From contig OY997588.1 in the NCBI GenBank assembly GCA_963921825.1, positions 63,632,617 through 63,696,616 of the forward strand: a DNA stretch of 64,000 nucleotides, read 5' to 3'. Origin of the DNA: Erodium maritimum (lineage: Eukaryota > Streptophyta > Magnoliopsida > Geraniales > Geraniaceae). The translations under genes were made by a program, and so were the position numbers. Shown one piece after another: positions 1 through 10,460 of this stretch (within the stretch, counting starts at the first letter, position 1; each line of letters opens with the position of its first letter). The notes beneath the pieces were generated by a model that searched no databases, was not told where the DNA came from, and worked only from the letters and a program-made list of their open reading frames with translations.

Positions 1-600
1 CGTGCCCCAAACTCACCACACAAGGGCATACGGGGTTCTCGTGCCCCAAACTCAACAATAATATACACGCTCGCAACTTACCGAGACTCTAACTCATAAG
101 CCAGCCAATGACACCAACCTCAGTACACGGGCTCTCAACAACCCCACGGGCACACATGGAGTACTCATGCTCCAGAAAAGCGGTCAATCACAAGTCAACA
201 CTTGAACAAGACCAAACTACAACTTGAAAGTTTTCGAAATGATTCACCAAAACGGCAATACCACCAACCGTTGGCTCACTCTACAATGAATGTATAGCGG
301 GTCGATCATCGCCCGTTAATCCAATTTCGATCTCAACCATTCGGCTTCACCGATCACTAGGGAGAGGATACCAATCAAGTAATGCAAACATTGTAGTGTA
401 AAGATTTCATTTAGGACAAACATTAAAGCGACTCATGAATCAGGTCGTTCCAACTCTCTGCATCAATGTTTCCAAATCGCATCACTAAGTATCACGACTC
501 AGACTCCCTAACTCTACCCACCTAATTGACTTCGGTCCGAGGTTTGAAAACCAGTTCACAAGACACCTGTTTCAAATGAAACCAGGCTCTGATACCAAAT
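1..600 (-). mobile_element. Ty3/Gypsy internal leader, minus strand
   Basis: This is the untranslated leader just inside the LTR at 601-3194, read on the minus strand. A 13-base primer binding site complementary to the 3' end of initiator tRNA-Met lies at 585-597, three bases inside the LTR edge. No gag reading frame is reached before the window edge. The left edge holds a 15-base direct repeat (1-15 and 40-54). The primer-site region closely resembles the one at 5522-5545, so the two Gypsy elements belong to related families. Confidence 0.75.
585..597 (-). promoter_or_regulatory. Primer binding site (tRNA-iMet)
   Basis: On the minus strand this reads TGGTATCAGAGCC, the classic plant initiator tRNA-Met primer binding site. 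Minus-strand DNA synthesis of the retrotransposon starts here. It directly fixes the inner edge of the LTR at 601. Confidence 0.9.
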
Positions 601-3194
601 TGTCACGCCCCAAATCCGGTTCTTGCCCGGACTCGAGGCATGACTAGAAAAACATGATTTAAAAGGCAATAACTCAACAATAAGTTCCTGAAAAACTCCA
701 ATATGAAACTCAAATCCACAAAATTCGGTTTAAAACATAAGTAACCCTCCAGGGGTGTAATAATAATCCTCCACAAGGTTTGTTCCAAACAGAAATAAAA
801 CAAAAGCGAAGTCTCTACAGACACCCACACCAAGAAGCTCCCGAGCCTCTACTCCTCAATCAAGCCTGTAAACACAACAATAAACTCATAGGGGTGACCT
901 TGCGCTCAGTAGGGAAAATCCATAACAAGGTGGACTTTAACGCACTAAAATCAACAGCAAAGTCAACATGATAGTTCTTAACAAACAATGGTAATAGGTA
1001 ATCCAGCCAATGCCGTGGCACATGAAGTCACCACCCTCCGATCCACATATGATGTGTCCTCTCGGATTTTCCCTCAAATCCAGTGGAGACGCATATCATT
1101 GAGGCGACCGGAAACAACCCTTCGGGGCGCTTATCATCGGGATTCTCAGAAACGTCTCCAAAGGATTTTATGTCCTCGGGAACCAAGGTATTACTCCCAT
1201 AGGAAGCATACACTTGGGCAATTTAATAATAGTCAGATCATAATTGAGTAACACACTCAAACCGAACCACAAAGAAATCCAATCCCAACGAACACCAATC
1301 CACTATCATACCTAGCTCACGCATCACCGTTTCACCACAATACACCACACACGAATCACATAATCAAACACACGAACCACACAATCACAACTTACCGTTC
1401 ACTTACCTGTCACGACTCATCGGGGCATCGATCACCTAATTGCACCGCTCGGTACAACCAGTCATACTCGATGCTCCAAGCAACCATTTAAGTAAAACAA
1501 GCAACCAATCAAATACATTCAACAGTCAAACGGGAGTTTAATCAACCAATCATACACACCTTCAATCGAGCATTCAAATAGGCAATTCAACTAGTTCAAT
1601 TAGACTCTTTAGCCTATCCACTAAGCAACCAAACAACCAAGCATGTGATCCTAACACGCAACTAATCCGAGGGCTTTGCCAAGGCCACTCTACTAGTCAA
1701 ACAATTCCCAAGTATTGAAAGCGAGTTACACTAGTGATTGACATCCTATTCATTCACCACTAGACACTTCCGGTTATTAGTAATTGAAAGACAATTATGC
1801 TAGTTATTCGCATCCTATAGGCATTTCTAGGACCTTTCCGATTTTATTAGCCTAGCATGCATACTAAGCATTTAAACGAGAGGTTAAGACTTTCCCTACC
1901 TCGAGGTCTTCCTCTCAACACTCTGATGATAAGCCCGGGGGTCACCACTCCGTTCTTCACTCGGCTCCCTGCGTGATCTTTGCTCCTCTAGCTCGATCCC
2001 CAAAGTCTTGGACACAAAGAAACGTTAATTAGACTCCACTTAAACAGCAAGAAAGACCCTCAAATCCCTTCCAAAGTTCAGCTCAAAACCAAGATCAACC
2101 AAGGTGAAAAACCCTCAAAGAAGCCCCCACCCTTCTAGGCCACGGACCTGGTCACGGATCCGTGACGCCAACCATCTCAGTTACCGTCACGGAGCCGTGA
2201 CGAGTGCCGTCACGGACTCCCTCACGGAGCCGTGACGTCGCCCGTCACAGGATCCGTCACGGATCCGTGGCGCACCAGGGCAGTTTCGCCATTCTTCAAC
2301 CTCCAGCTCCTTTTCTCCGAAAAACCAACTTCAAACCCCAAATTTTACCCCTTCTAACTACCAAGACAGTCCAAATCCTTCAATACTCCTCTACCCATGG
2401 TAGGAATCAACAAATAAGCAAGTTTCTAATGATTCATCAAATCTAAACCAACTTAAAAACTCCAACAAACTAAGGATTTCTCACAAAACACAACAAAGCT
2501 CCTTAACAACAACATCTCCCACCATTTCTACTCAAACCCATCAACATCTAGCAATTTCACCCAAAACCCATGAAAGGAGATGAAGGAAAATGAGGATTAG
2601 AGAGTTCCATTACCTCTAGAAGAGTGAGATGAAGAAGATGGTAAGGATTTTGAGAAGGGATGGCTAGATGAAGACTTCAAGTGGCCTCCTTTTCCTTGAT
2701 TCTTCTTCAAAGCTTCATGGGAGCTCTTCTCCCTTGCTCCTCCTTCAAATTTCGGCTACGCCACAAGAATGAGTTGATTTTGCTCTTCCAAACTCAAATA
2801 ATACCTAGATGTATCAAATGACTAAAAGCCCTTGAGCTAGAATCCCTTGTAGAAGCTTTTGGGAGGGTATAATGGTCCAAGACCACTCCCCTCTCTCCCT
2901 TCCAACCAAAAAGGGACAAGTGTCCAAGTAGGTTATTTAGTTTTCCAAAATAATTTCCAGCACAATAAAATAATGCTTTTAGTCGATTAAAAGTCTCGTT
3001 TTGACCAAAATTGACTTTCTCCAACATTATACTCAAACGAAAGGGATTTCTCCCCTTAAGCCAACCGTGATGATGGCTAAGTCGTTTGGGTTCCAGAAAA
3101 GTACCGAGTGACTTCTTGAGTCATCGGTTGACTTTCCGGTAGCAAGTCAAACTTGCTTGAAAAGCCACCGGTTCGCCCGGGAGCGGGTCTTACA
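601..3194 (-). repeat. Ty3/Gypsy LTR (2.6 kb)
   Basis: The LTR begins TGTAAGACC at 3194 and ends GTGACA at 601 on the minus strand, so it has TG...CA termini. A primer binding site abuts one edge and a polypurine tract abuts the other. Having both means internal sequence flanks this LTR on both sides, as in a tandem element sharing its middle LTR. It contains a cluster of GTCACGG/CCGTGAC palindromes at 2142-2272. Short open frames inside it are not genes. The family is related to, but diverged from, the plus-strand LTRs at 3684-5521 and 8540-11178. Confidence 0.85.
2142..2272. repeat. Array of TGACG/CGTCA palindromes in the LTR
   Basis: At least four imperfect or perfect palindromes follow one another. 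GTCACGGATCCGTGAC is perfect at 2151-2166, CGTCACGGAGCCGTGACG lies at 2185-2202, and further copies lie at 2208-2237 and 2243-2270. Each arm contains TGACG, the core bound by plant TGA-type bZIP factors. Part of the array recurs in the duplicated LTR piece at 3336-3364. A role as LTR enhancer is an inference; a hairpin-driven repeat expansion is an alternative. Confidence 0.75.
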
Positions 3195-3325
3195 ATCTAC
3201 CCCCCTTAAAGAAATTTCGTCCTCGAAATTAAAAAAAAGGTACCTCAATGTCGAACAGGTGGGGATACTTCACGCGGATCTCATCCTCGCGCTCCCAAGT
3301 GGACCCTGCTCCCTGATGTCCCCAC
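3195..3325 (-). pseudogene. Gypsy polyprotein C-terminal scrap plus polypurine tract
   Basis: On the minus strand this encodes a short peptide containing TWEREDEIRVKYPHLF, ending at a TAA codon at 3229-3231. The motif is the very C-terminus typical of plant Ty3/Gypsy polyproteins, after the integrase. The A/G-rich polypurine tract follows (about 3197-3207) and then the LTR start at 3194. Only about 90 bases of coding sequence survive; the rest of pol is missing and the DNA jumps into a partial LTR copy at about 3326. This is a remnant, not an active gene. Confidence 0.75.
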
Positions 3326-3683
3326 TGACGTCGCCCGTCACGGGATCCGTCACGGATCCGGGGCGCACCAGGGCAGTTTCACCCTTCTTCAACCTCCAGC
3401 TCCTTTTCTCCGAAAAACCAACTTCAAACCCCAAATTTTACCCCTTCCAACTACCAAGACAGTCCAAATCCTTCAATACTCCTCTACCCATGGTAGGAAT
3501 CAACAAATAAGCAAGTTTCTAATGATTCATCAAATCAAAACCAACTTAAAAGCTCCAACAAACTAAGGATTTCTCACAAAAACACAACAAAGCTCCTTAA
3601 CAACAACATCTCCCACCATTTCTACTCAAACCCAACAACATCTAGCAATTTCACCCAAAACCCATGAAAAGAGATGAAGGTAA
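3326..3683 (-). repeat. Partial LTR duplicate
   Basis: This segment repeats 2233-2589 in the same orientation with roughly ten differences over about 357 bases, at an offset of about 1093-1094. On the minus strand the order is LTR piece, pol end, full LTR, leader. That matches a Gypsy element that lost nearly all of its internal domain, followed by the start of a second internal domain. After about 3683 the similarity ends and the sequence becomes that of the plus-strand element. Confidence 0.8.
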
Positions 3684-5521
3684 AACAAGAGGAAAAGAGA
3701 TAAATAAAGTTCCAAAATGAAATAAAACTTCCAAAAGTCAAGAGTCGCAGCTCAACCAGTAAGTACACAAGTCCGACATAAACGAAAAAGGTGTACGTCT
3801 CTAAACCTAGCTAAACCCTCAGCAGCTCCCCTCTCTCTCTCGATCCCTCCCTCCTCTCTCACACTCCCCACTTCCCCATCGCAGCACCTCACCTCACCTC
3901 GCCTTCCGCGTCTCCGTGCGAATCGTGCGTCGCCGGCGACAGAGAGTAACAGGGAGCTTCGCCGGCTGAGTTCGTCCTCCCGAGTTCGAGACGACGCCGG
4001 CGAGAGAAAGAAAATCAGCACTGGTCGAGCTGTTTCTCCATCCCCCTTCTCTTTCCTCACCTGAATCTCGGCGGACCGGACTCGATTTGGACGAGTACGA
4101 CCGGAACGACGCCGGCGAGAGCATCGACTCTCGTCAGATCTGAGACACAACGCGTAGAGTCGCGCGTAGGCCGTCGTCTTGTCTTCCTGACGCTGTTCCC
4201 AGCCCCGACCGCCGCTTCTCCGAGCTTCCTTGCCGCGACGCCGCATCTTTGAGGCTGGAGAACTCGCCGGAAAGAGACCAGCACCGCCCCTCTCCCGTAC
4301 TCGAGCTTCAGGTCAGCTGTCTGGGCTGGTACGAGTTTTGGGCCCTGACCAAACAGAACAGAAATAGATGGGCCGGGCCAGGTTGGTTTTGGGCCCGGGC
4401 GAAGTGAAGTTGGAGTCGGGCTTTGAGCCCAGGTTGGATTCTGGCTGGAGCCGGATCTGGCTCGGGTCCGGGTCGGGTTTGGACCGGATCCGGGTCAGGT
4501 TCGGGTTCTGGGTTCTGGATCCGGGTTGGGCTGGATCCGGGTCGGATCCGGGTCAGCCCACTTTAAGTAATTTTTGGTTTAAAAATCAGATAAATTCCGA
4601 GGACTAAAATCAGATAATTTCAAGGACCGATCGGGCTTCTAAATCACTTAAATCAACTAAGTTTGAGGACTGTTGGGATTGGATCGGGACTGATTCCCGT
4701 CTTTTTTTGTTAAACCCAGGCTTGGACTTCGCCCGAGAGGACCAGAGTCGAACCCAGACGCGGACTTCGCCCTAGAAGACGGTGTTGGCCTGGTCGTCAG
4801 TAGCTAGGAGACGCTGCTGTGGTAGCGTCTTGAGGTAGGGAAAGTATCGAACCCCTCCTTAATTGTGGACGAACTAGTATGCATGACTAGGGTTACTAAT
4901 AACCGGAACGAACTAGTATGCATGAATAGGGATTATTAATAACCGGAACGTCTTAGTGACACATAGGTAAAACTGTTATATTATTAGTTTAATTGGACGA
5001 GTCTTGATAATACTGGGAAAGAACATGTTTTGATATCCGTTTGACTTGCTTGTACTTTCTGGGAAATTGCTGTGCTGATAGACGGGCCATGTCTAGGTCC
5101 TAGAGTTGTGTGCTATGTGTTTACTCGCTGTGTGGGAGTCTAATTAACGTCATAATCGCTGTGTGAGAATCTAAATTATATTATGACTGATGTGTGAGAG
5201 TCTAAATTATATCATTACCTTAACTACTTTTTCTACTGGGCGAAAGCTCACCCCTTACTTTGTGGTGTTTGAGGTGTTGAGCGGGATTTGTGCTAGTATG
5301 ACACAACTGAGATTTTGAGCTGGCGTGGGTCTTGTCTAGTAGGTCTAGAGACGTGCAGTTGTTTTCGAACTAAACTTGGTGTAGTGGTTTTTTATGAGCG
5401 GTTAACTCTTTCAAGTGATTATTATCACTTTTTGAGATTTATCTATCGTATTTTACTGTTTTTATTTATTGTTTTAAGTTCACGTCTCGAGTTCGGTCAA
5501 AGCCGAATTTGGGGTGTGACA
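3684..5521 (+). repeat. 5' LTR of the gag-only element (left end unclear)
   Basis: The right end, 5218-5521, is nearly identical to 10874-11178 of the 3' LTR and ends GTGACA just before the primer site. A GC-rich stretch at 4370-4560 carries many GGATCCGGGTC-like units, matched by 9340-9520 in the 3' LTR. About 850 bases of the 3' LTR (about 10020-10870) have no counterpart here, and the left boundary is inferred only from the end of the duplicated minus-strand LTR. The two LTRs may therefore come from different subfamily copies. Confidence 0.65.
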
Positions 5522-5524
5522 ATT

Positions 5525-5537
5525 TGGTATCAGAGCC
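5525..5537 (+). promoter_or_regulatory. Primer binding site (tRNA-iMet)
   Basis: The sequence TGGTATCAGAGCC follows the LTR end at 5521 after three bases. It is complementary to the 3' end of initiator tRNA-Met and marks the start of the internal domain. Confidence 0.9.
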
Positions 5538-6507
5538 TGGTTTCATTTTGAAATGTTATTTTTTCAAAACCTCGGACCGTACGTCAACTAGGTTGGGTAG
5601 AGTTAGGTGGCTAAGGTCGTAGTGCTCGGTGATGCAAGTCGGGATTGCCCTATGCGTAGAGTCGAAACGACGAGAGCCTCGTTGATTAAAGCGCGTGTTT
5701 AAGTTTCACCGTACTTGATTTATACCGTTTTCTCTGATTACTGTACACCTTAGTGGATCCATGATGCCGATCGGTTGAGATCGAGGTTGGTTAATGAGCG
5801 ATGCTCGGGCTGTTTTTGACGTTTTAGTTGGTTAATTGCTAGTGGGTTGCCGCCTAGGTCGGTTGTGGCTTGATTGGTGTACTTGCGATGTTGTTGCGTG
5901 ATGTGTACTTTTGGTGTTGTGGTGTGTTTTATGTGCTGACGCCGTGTGCAGGTTGTTTATTGGAAGTCCCGCTTAAGCGGATGGTTGACTAAATTTTACG
6001 AACGGGTCATGCCCAATTTTCTGCAGAAACTGAAGTGTATGCACCATCATGATTCGGCTATAGGGGCCACTGTAGCTGAACGTGAATGGGGGGATATCAA
6101 GTGGTTACAACGTAGTTCTGGGACGCCGGAACCAGAATGTGACGACGCGATGTCAACATGAATGTTATGTTAGAAAGTGGACGTGTTAAGAAATTTAAAC
6201 CTAAGTTGATGTTGTATCCTGTGTGTTTGTGGTGCAATGATTGCATCGTGGTGTGGTTGACAGAGTGTAGTCTCGCTGTCTAAACTGTGTGATTTATGCT
6301 GCTGAGTGTGAAATTTTGTGTATCCTCTACTTGTATATATGATATGTGTGACGCACAAGTATGCGAACTTCTCTGTTGTGTGCTATTGGGTGTTTATATT
6401 ATACTGAGTATACTACTAGTACTAGTACTATTGTTGTGGGCTATGTTTGGCGCTAGTTATTCTAGGCGCGTTGTTCTTTCTAAGTTTCGAAACTGAACTA
6501 GTGCATT
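5538..6507 (+). other. Untranslated leader of the gag-only element
   Basis: The primer site and the gag start are separated by about 970 bases. The first part resembles the leader of the minus-strand Gypsy element at 1-580. A 71-codon open frame at 5946-6161 shows no family I recognise and is probably chance. No other feature is visible. Confidence 0.6.
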
Positions 6508-7671
6508 ATGCAGAGGTTTTACGGCATGGGACGGACTTACGTTTCGCAAGGTACCAGGAGACGGCCCGCTGGAGGCCGAGGACGATCATCGACCACTAGG
6601 TCGGCAAGGGCGACAAGTGCCCAGGGTGCGCCCGTTGAGGGGCACGAGAGGGCAAAGACAGCCCAGGCGGCAGTTCTGGAAGAGCGAACCCGCACTATTC
6701 AGGTTTTGGTGGCAGCCCTTGCACAGAGAGCGGCCACAACTCCGACACCGGAGGCTGTGCCTGCTGCCACTACATCCGCGACCATGAGGCCTTGCCAGAC
6801 CGATAGTCACATCGCTCAGGCACTGCGAGACTTCTGCAAGCTGGGCACACCGGTGTTTTCCGGAGAGCCAGACCCCGAGGCAGCCGAGAGGTGGCTGGAG
6901 CGGGTGACCCGCAACTTGGACACTTCAGGAGTTTTTCACGGCAGCATGAGAGTGTCCTTTGCAGCGTTTCAGCTGGAGGGGGATGCTTATCATTGGTAGG
7001 AGCGTGAGCAGGCGCGCATGTGGGATGACTTCTCGCTGTTTGGGCAATGCTTCTTGGAGAAGTATTTTCCTCAGTCAGTTTCGGATGACAGGCAGCAACA
7101 GTTCCTGGAGCTGCGCCAGGAGAGTATGATGGTCTCCGAGTACGAGTCGAGGTTCACTTCCTTGTCTCGATTTTCTCGGGAGGTGGTAGCGACGGAGGAT
7201 CTTTGGTGCCGACGATTTGAGGCAGGTCTCAGTCCCAAGATCTCGGATCGAGTCGCTGATTTGAGGACCCGTGTTTATTCAGAACTGGTGGACCAGGCAT
7301 TGGCCGTGGAGCGACGCTTCCGCGAGACGGCTAGAGTGCGGGAGGTCAGGCAGAGGCCAACTAGCTTCCTGAGGCCATCTGAGGCCCGTGATCCGAGGAG
7401 GCAGAGGACCTCGGGATCATTCCAGCCCCAAACACAGTGGAGAGAGACGCGAACGGCCGGATCAATGGCTTCCGTCACACCTACCCCGACAGAGCGAGCA
7501 TGTTTTCGGTGTGGGAAACAGGACCACACGGTTCGAGATTGTCCGAGGGACAGACCTGATGGGAGACAGAGTGTTGGGCCACTTCTATGCCACCAGTGCG
7601 GACGACCTGGACACTTCGCGTCTAGATGTCCTGATCGAGTTGGAGAGATGTCGACCCCGCGATCCCAGTAG
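6508..7671 (+). pseudogene. gag: Gypsy gag with zinc knuckles, broken by in-frame TAG
   Basis: Gag forms the virus-like particle and binds the element RNA. The frame opens at 6508 with a low-complexity Arg/Ala-rich region. The retrotransposon gag core follows, from about residue 110, with motifs such as FSGEPDPEAAERWLE and FLEKYFP. Two CCHC zinc knuckles lie near the C-terminus, CFRCGKQDHTVRDC and CHQCGRPGHFASRC, both fitting C-x2-C-x4-H-x4-C. A TAG codon at 6997-6999 interrupts the frame at codon 164, inside the gag core where relatives usually have a second tryptophan. Reading continues in the same frame to TAG at 7669-7671. The frame is otherwise intact, so decay looks recent. Confidence 0.88.
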
Positions 7672-8539
7672 TCGCGGACTGTGCAGTCGCCCCAGTTCCA
7701 GCAGCGTCAGGCTCAGACGCAGAGAGTTCCCTGGCAGGCAACGAGCGCGCCAGCGCCGAGGTAGAGAGCTGCGCAGCAGGTGGCACTTCCACCAACTACG
7801 AGAGGCGGACCTCCATTGCGGCAGGGTCGGGTGCATGCTGTCGTCGATTCATGGGCAGAGAGACATGACTCCGATCATGGGATCGCTCGTGATTTCGAGC
7901 ACGTTACGGAGTAGAGGACATCGCGGAGCACGAGACTAGCGAGAGTCTGGGAGTTGTTTTTGTTTTGACTGTAGAACTATGCTTTCTTTTTTAGACTTGT
8001 GTTTGACTCGTTGTGCCTTTATTACTGCTTTTGATTGGAACAGCTTTTGAACGTTTAATTCGTTTAAGTCACTAGTTTGTGACTTCGTGGTCGCATCCGA
8101 GTCCGGTCAAGAACGACCATTGGGACGAATTTTAGAACTATGATCCTGGGCACGATAATGAGAGCACGGCGGTGCCGACTAATGTCAGACGTAAGTGAGT
8201 AAGCTAAGAGGACTAGGTTGTGGAGTATCAAGCGTTATTCGCTTCTCGTCAACTTTTAGTACCCGAGCGACGGAGGACCGCATAAATACTTGTACGCAGT
8301 CAGAACGGCCTTAGGAGATGGCCGAATGGCGGTGATATCTGAGTGGCGCAGCGGAAGCGTAGTGGGCGTTTGATATCTCTACCGATAAAGGATTTCGGTA
8401 TCGACTAACTAGTTTAGTGTTTCCGTGTGCATGAGGATTATTGGACTGTGAGTTTTAATCGGACGTTTCTTGAGGCAAGATCAAGTAGAGTACGTTCGTT
8501 TTAAATTTCGAGGACAAAATTCTTTTAAGGGGGTTAGAC
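7672..8539 (+). other. Gag C-terminal remnant, non-coding spacer and polypurine tract
   Basis: The gag frame can be followed past its stop to TAG at 7912-7914, with another TAG at 7762-7764. The peptide between is Gln-rich and ends with a segment containing LRQGRVHAVV, which resembles the gag-protease junction of plant Gypsy elements. From 7915 to about 8500 I see no coding similarity. The polypurine tract AAGGGGG at 8527-8533 precedes the LTR. The missing pol would normally lie here. Confidence 0.65.
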
Positions 8540-9403
8540 TGTAAAGACCGCCACATTTAGAGGATTTAAACTTTTATTATTTTGTTTGTGGAACGTCGAG
8601 GTTGAGAAGCGGGTTTGAATTTTGGATCGAGTACAAACGAAAAAGAAAAGAAAAAAAAAAGAAGAAGAGCAGGCCAGATTAGGCCCTGTTGGCCAGCCAG
8701 ACATGGCCCAAGTGGATGGAGCTGGCCCATTTAGCTTCAGCCCAAATGCACCTTCGCTAACCCTAGAGGGGTACTGTTCTTCCTCATACCTAAGCACGCT
8801 TTTCGAGAAACCCCTCTTACTCTCGCGAAACCTCTTTCTCACGAAGACCACTTTCCCCTCAAGCTCCATCGTCGCCGACTACCCTCACCACCGCTCCCGG
8901 TCACGAAACGAGCGACGTCGGTGCAAGACGACGTAGCCACCATCGCCGAGGCATGTCCGAGATCGAGCCCCGCCGACGAGAGAGCCACGAGAAACAGATC
9001 TGTTCGCCATCGACACCCTCGCCGGAGATTCGAGCTGCTCTTCTCGTCCAGGTCTCGATTCGCACCTCGCCGGAGTCAAGGAAGCCTTTTCAGGTGAGCA
9101 AATGTCGGTCGTCCCTTCCCCGACCTTCTCTTCCCTCCTTCGAGCTCACTATTGCCGTCCCCACCGTACCAGACGAAACCCTCGACGGAGAAATTCTCGC
9201 CCCTTCGTCTCTGGCTCGATCAGAACATGACCAGGCCCTTAGGCCGGAACCAGATTTTGATGGGCCTTGGGCCAAAGATGGTGAGAGACTTGGGCCTTGG
9301 GCCCAGGATGGCTTCGGGCCGGACCAGACCTCGGGCCAGGCCCAGGTTCCCGGACCGGGTCTGGCCCGAGGTTTGGACTCGGGTCCGGACCTAGATCGGA
9401 GCC

Positions 9404-9429
9404 GGGTTTGGGTCGGGGCTGGGGCCGGG
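9404..9429 (+). other. Predicted G-quadruplex in the LTR
   Basis: Five runs of three or four G are separated by loops of 3, 2, 2 and 2 bases, which fits the canonical intramolecular quadruplex pattern well. It lies in a longer GGGTC-rich tract (9340-9520). Quadruplex motifs are documented in plant LTRs, where they can influence transcription or reverse transcription; any such effect here is inferred. Confidence 0.6.
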
Positions 9430-10317
9430 TTCGGGCCGGTTCCGGGTCAGGTCCGGGTTTTGGATCCGGGTTGGGCCTGGATCCGGGTTGGGCTTGGATC
9501 CGGGTCGGATCCGGGTCAGACCGGTTTTAAAGACTTTTTAATAAAAAAATCAGTTTAATTAATTATTAATTATTTTAAATTGGAGATTTAAAGGCCTTAA
9601 AGAGGGAGGACTCATCGGACTAAATTGGTAAAATTTGAGGACTGCTATAGACTGGACCGGGACTGATGACCGTCCTTTTGTTAAACCCAGGCTTGGACCT
9701 CGATCGTGGAGAAGACCGAAGGTAGGCCCGGATGTCAGCAGCTAGGAGACGTAGTTGTGGTTCTTCTTGAGGTAGGGAAAGTAGCGAATACCGGCTTAAT
9801 TACGGAAAGTTACTAGTATGCCTGTTAGGTAATAATTAAATAACCGGACGAGTCTTAGTAACATGTAGGATGTGATTAACTAGCGTAGACGTATAAACTG
9901 TGAGCTTTTACGATTTCAGTCTTGGGAATTGCCGTTCTGGTAGATTGGCCATGTCGAGTCGTAGGTTCTGTGTTGATTGAATTGTCTGTTGTTGATTGAG
10001 ATGCATGCTGTGTGACCTTTATCGATAAGTTTAAGAGTCAAGAGTTAGTATATCAGGTGAACATGCTGTTGCTATGTGTAGGCAAGTGTGCCGTGACTGT
10101 TGCCTTGTGAACCCTTGGTTGTGATGTGGTCGGGTGAGTGATAGACCGACGTGCTGTGTATTCGTGGTAAGATTATTGGGCTGGGTGAGCCGTGTTTGAT
10201 CTGTGGCATTTCGATGTGTGATATTAGCTTGATGTGTGTTCCAAGAGGAGTGAATTCCGGTACGATGCATGGACCAAGGGGGTATGCCGGTGTAGGGCAT
10301 CTAGGCCGACGGTTGTG

Positions 10318-10460
10318 ATTGGGCCTACGGGTCGTGTTTGGGGCCTACGGGTCGTGTTGGGCCTATGGGTCGTGTTGGCCCTACGGGTCGTATTGGGCCG
10401 ATGGGTCGGAGCCGACGGGCCATATTCTAGTGTTTTGGTCCTACGGGTCGTGTTGGGCAC
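10318..10460 (+). repeat. Minisatellite, about 18-base unit, in the 3' LTR
   Basis: The unit GGGCCTACGGGTCGTGTT and variants occur about six to seven times with some spacing drift. The array is absent from the 5' LTR of the same element, so it either arose in this copy or reflects a different subfamily. Confidence 0.7.

Noticed and set aside
3752-4607. Arg-rich and Gly-rich open frames on both strands
   Set aside because: They lie in the LTR; low-complexity composition, no domain, not matched at protein level in the other LTR.
8622-9558. Long overlapping open frames as a possible gene
   Set aside because: They lie wholly inside the 3' LTR, are driven by GC-rich repeat composition, and both strands are open equally.
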